Under the pieces are notes generated by a model, which saw only the letters and a program-made list of their open reading frames with translations, was not told where the DNA came from and searched no databases. Source: Acidimicrobiia bacterium (GTDB taxonomy: Bacteria > Actinomycetota > Acidimicrobiia > Acidimicrobiales > Bin134). Taken from it: a stretch of 64,000 nucleotides of DNA. How positions within the stretch are numbered: the stretch's first letter is position 1; each line of letters begins with the position of its first letter. Positions 61,886 through 64,000 of the stretch are shown in pieces. The stretch covers positions 1 through 64,000 of the forward strand of contig VYEX01000081.1 of the NCBI GenBank assembly GCA_009842675.1. The letters are read 5' to 3'. A program made the translations under genes and the position numbers.

Positions 61886-62071
61886 ATGACTGATCTCGCA
61901 AAATCGCCCACCAAGAAGCGGGGTGCTTCGCGCATAAGTGAAGAAGGCCGCGAGATCATTGGGGAAATCATCAAGAGCGGGGCCCTCGAAGAAGCGCTGA
62001 GAGAGGTCGACGAAATGGAACTGGAAGCCCAGATCCACGAGGCCAATGCTCGACGACGGAAACAGGAGTGA
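61886..62071 (+). CDS. Small basic/acidic protein, possible antitoxin
   Basis: A 61-residue protein, basic in the first half (SPTKKRGASR) and strongly helical and acidic in the second (ALEEALREVDEMELEAQ), a shape usual for antitoxins. ATG at 61886 is chosen; ATG 61874 also fits. No strong ribosome-binding site precedes it, and a TATGCT near 61873 might be a -10 box, so the message may be nearly leaderless. Its stop overlaps the GTG of the next gene (GTGA). The family was not recognised. Confidence 0.6.
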   Translation: MTDLAKSPTKKRGASRISEEGREIIGEIIKSGALEEALREVDEMELEAQIHEANARRRKQE

Positions 62072-62517
62072 TTGTCTGCGACGAGTATTCGGCCCTCGCA
62101 GCCCTCACAGACAAGCTCCCTAGAGAATTCGATCAGGTCCAGATCGCGGTCACGCCCACCGCCTACGGACGACTCCTTCGCGGCCTACACAATCCGGGTC
62201 ACCCAATCGAGGTCAATCCCGGCCAAATCAGCCAGCTTGTGAAACACCTACCCCCCGATGACCAAGCCGCTCTCCTCGATCCAGATCCCGAAGTTGCGGT
62301 CGTTCTCGACACGCGACCCTTCTTGAACAGCGTTGCTCGGATCTCTGTGGAATACGGGCTTTCGTGGATGGCAGCGGAAATGGCCGCAGCTGCCATCCAT
62401 CATCGTGCGCTTCTGCACTACGGAAGACCCGCAAATGTTCCGCCCAGAATTCACTCTCTGCTGAACAGCGAACCGCTTGTCGGAATCCGGATAACGGATG
62501 TATGGACCATGACCTGA
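62068..62517 (+). CDS. PIN-like protein, possible toxin
   Basis: A 149-residue protein. It opens IVCDEYSALAAL, like the first strand and Asp of VapC-type PIN nucleases, and has a helix WMAAEMAAAAIHHRALLHYG similar to the late PIN helix. The usual central Glu and late Asp are not clearly kept, so the nuclease activity is doubtful. It starts in a GTGA overlap with the antitoxin-like gene, the classic arrangement. The codon use is more AT-rich than the flanking genes, which fits recent transfer. Toxin role is inference. Confidence 0.55.
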   Translation: MIVCDEYSALAALTDKLPREFDQVQIAVTPTAYGRLLRGLHNPGHPIEVNPGQISQLVKHLPPDDQAALLDPDPEVAVVLDTRPFLNSVARISVEYGLSWMAAEMAAAAIHHRALLHYGRPANVPPRIHSLLNSEPLVGIRITDVWTMT

Positions 62518-62583
62518 GTGAATGGCGAAGCCTAGAGAGTTCTCCGCGACAAACCCTGCCACCGCTTCATCTAGTCTCAGCCG

Positions 62584-64000
62584 ATGGCTGAGGACTCCTC
62601 GAACCCTTATCGGTTGCCCCGAGGCGTGGTGCCGCGGCGGTATGAGCTGCGGTTGGAGCCTGATCTGGAGGCGTTCACGTTTGCGGGGACGGTGGGGGTG
62701 GACATCGAGGTGCTGGAGCCGATGGGCGAGATCGTGCTCAATGCGGCTGAGTTGGATATCAGCGGGGGCGACCTAGACGGAGTGGCCCTGGCCGGGGTTG
62801 ACTACGACGACGAGCACGAGCGTGCGGTGCTGCGACTAGGTGGGTCGGCGTCGCCGGGGCCGGCTCGATTGAACTTGAGCTTCACCGGCACGCTGAATGA
62901 CCAGCTTCGGGGGTTCTACCGCTCCACGTTCACCGACGACGATGGTGATGAGCGGGTGATCGCCACCACGCAGTTCGAGTCCACCAACGCCCGGCGGGCG
63001 TTTCCGTGCTGGGACGAGCCCGATCTCAAGGCAGTGTTCGAAGTGACCTTGGTGGTGCCCGACAACCTGATGGCGGTGTCTTCCGGGGCCGAAATCAGCT
63101 CCCAGGCCACCGGCGACGGCCGTCGGGCGGTGTCGTTCGCCTCCACCATGGAGATGTCCACCTACCTGCTGGCCTTCATCGTCGGACCGCTCGAGGCAAC
63201 CGAACCGGTGGATGTGAACGGCACGCCGCTGCGCATCGTTCATCCCATCGGCAAGGGCCACCTCACCGAGTACGCCCTCGATGCCGGGGCGTTCTGCCTC
63301 AGCTTCTTCGAGGACTACTTCGCCATCGACTATCCCGGCGACAAGCTCGATCTGGTGGCCATTCCCGACTTCGCCTTCGGGGCCATGGAGAACATGGGCT
63401 GCGTCACCTTTCGAGAGATCCTTCTGCTGTTAGACCCCGACTCCTCCACCCAGCAGGAGCGCCAGACCGCGGTGGACGTAATCGCCCACGAGCTGGCCCA
63501 CATGTGGTTCGGGAACCTGGTGACCATGAAGTGGTGGAACGGCATCTGGCTCAAGGAGGCCTTCGCCACCTTCTGCGAGATGCTGGCGGTAGACGCCTAC
63601 CGCCCCGATTGGAAGCGGTGGCTGGCCTTCGGGCTCTCTCGGGCCGCGGCGTTCGACGTGGACGCCCTGGCCGCCACCCGAGCCATCGAGTACCCGGTGG
63701 TCTCCCCCGCCGACGCCGAGGGCATGTACGACCTGCTCACCTACGAGAAGGGCGCCGCGGCGGTGCGGATGCTGGAGCAATACCTGGGGGCTGATCAGTT
63801 CCGCGACGGGGTCCGCCATTACCTCCGGCACCACTCCTACGCCAACACTGAGACCCACGATCTGTGGGACGCCCTGGCCGAGTCCACCGGTGAGCCCGCC
63901 CGTGACGTGATGGACTCGTGGATCTTCCAGGGCGGCCACCCGGTGGTGACCGCCGCGGCCGGTGACGACGGGACGGTGACCCTCAGCCAAAGCCGGTTCC
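62584..64000 (+). CDS. pepN: M1-family metallo-aminopeptidase (truncated by window end)
   Basis: The first 472 residues of an M1 aminopeptidase; the gene continues past the right edge. GAMEN (residues 266-270) recognises the substrate N-terminus, HELAH (302-306) with Glu325 binds zinc, and FESTNARRAFPCWDEPDLKA is typical of the N-terminal beta domain. These enzymes remove residues from peptide N-termini in the cytoplasm. The ATG at 62584 begins MAEDSSNPYRLPRGVVP. The frame is open from there to the last base. Confidence 0.92.
   Translation, partial: MAEDSSNPYRLPRGVVPRRYELRLEPDLEAFTFAGTVGVDIEVLEPMGEIVLNAAELDISGGDLDGVALAGVDYDDEHERAVLRLGGSASPGPARLNLSFTGTLNDQLRGFYRSTFTDDDGDERVIATTQFESTNARRAFPCWDEPDLKAVFEVTLVVPDNLMAVSSGAEISSQATGDGRRAVSFASTMEMSTYLLAFIVGPLEATEPVDVNGTPLRIVHPIGKGHLTEYALDAGAFCLSFFEDYFAIDYPGDKLDLVAIPDFAFGAMENMGCVTFREILLLLDPDSSTQQERQTAVDVIAHELAHMWFGNLVTMKWWNGIWLKEAFATFCEMLAVDAYRPDWKRWLAFGLSRAAAFDVDALAATRAIEYPVVSPADAEGMYDLLTYEKGAAAVRMLEQYLGADQFRDGVRHYLRHHSYANTETHDLWDALAESTGEPARDVMDSWIFQGGHPVVTAAAGDDGTVTLSQSRF

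Overview
The window is GC-rich, densely coded DNA from a bacterial chromosome. Genes are closely packed, often overlapping by 1-11 bases, and starts are frequently GTG or TTG. The content points to an actinobacterium, probably of the Acidimicrobiia type. The signs are a DUF3499-like protein, an Rpf-type peptidoglycan protein, an LLM flavin oxidoreductase, P450s, a PAC2 protein and many amidohydrolase-2 paralogues beginning 'ISVDDHV.EPP'. The taxonomic call is inference. No rRNA, tRNA, CRISPR array, insertion sequence or prophage was seen, and no gap between genes exceeds 300 bases.

Layout. 0-10 kb: two amidohydrolases, a flavodoxin-like protein, a form II CoxL-type molybdenum hydroxylase (AYRGAGR motif), an HSL-type esterase, a cupin, an MFS exporter and a D-aminoacylase-like amidohydrolase. 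10-20 kb: UDP-galactopyranose mutase-like protein, a fused 5-oxoprolinase/hydantoinase, an orphan 2Fe-2S subunit, two SDRs, a PAC2 protein, and a two-gene operon ending in a UGSC-type selenoprotein with an in-frame UGA and a SECIS-like hairpin. 20-27 kb: a complete branched-chain amino-acid type (HAAT) ABC transporter (two permeases, two ATPases, lipoprotein) followed by a P450. 26.6-31.4 kb: a coxM-coxS-coxL operon with the form I CO dehydrogenase signature (AYRCSFR), then an XdhC protein fused to a YHS domain. 31.5-38 kb: NYN nuclease, Dyp-type peroxidase, a crotonase / acyl-CoA dehydrogenase / APH-like kinase operon, a ROK kinase and an aquaporin. 38-42.6 kb: a third CoxL paralogue (AYRGPW), a cupin, a TauD-type dioxygenase and a secreted protein with two Rpf-like domains. 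42.7-50 kb: LLM oxidoreductase, then a minus-strand run of three amidohydrolases, Fe-SOD and a P450, then DUF3499. 50-57.6 kb: an M29/NicX-like protein, an aldo/keto reductase, and a minus-strand operon of Gfo/Idh, aldo/keto reductase, adenosine-type kinase, purine nucleoside phosphorylase and phosphohexomutase. 57.7-64 kb: PhyH dioxygenase, GH3 glucosidase, alpha/beta hydrolase, a possible toxin-antitoxin pair and the start of an M1 aminopeptidase.

Taken together the genes suggest an aerobic heterotroph that takes up amino-acid-like or carboxylate compounds, breaks down varied organic molecules (amidohydrolases, P450s, acyl-CoA enzymes, dioxygenases, molybdenum hydroxylases), salvages nucleosides, and may gain extra energy by oxidising atmospheric CO. 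The two most notable points are the selenocysteine-encoding gene at 16866-17399, which an ordinary gene caller would break in two, and the form I CO dehydrogenase operon with its XdhC-YHS accessory gene.
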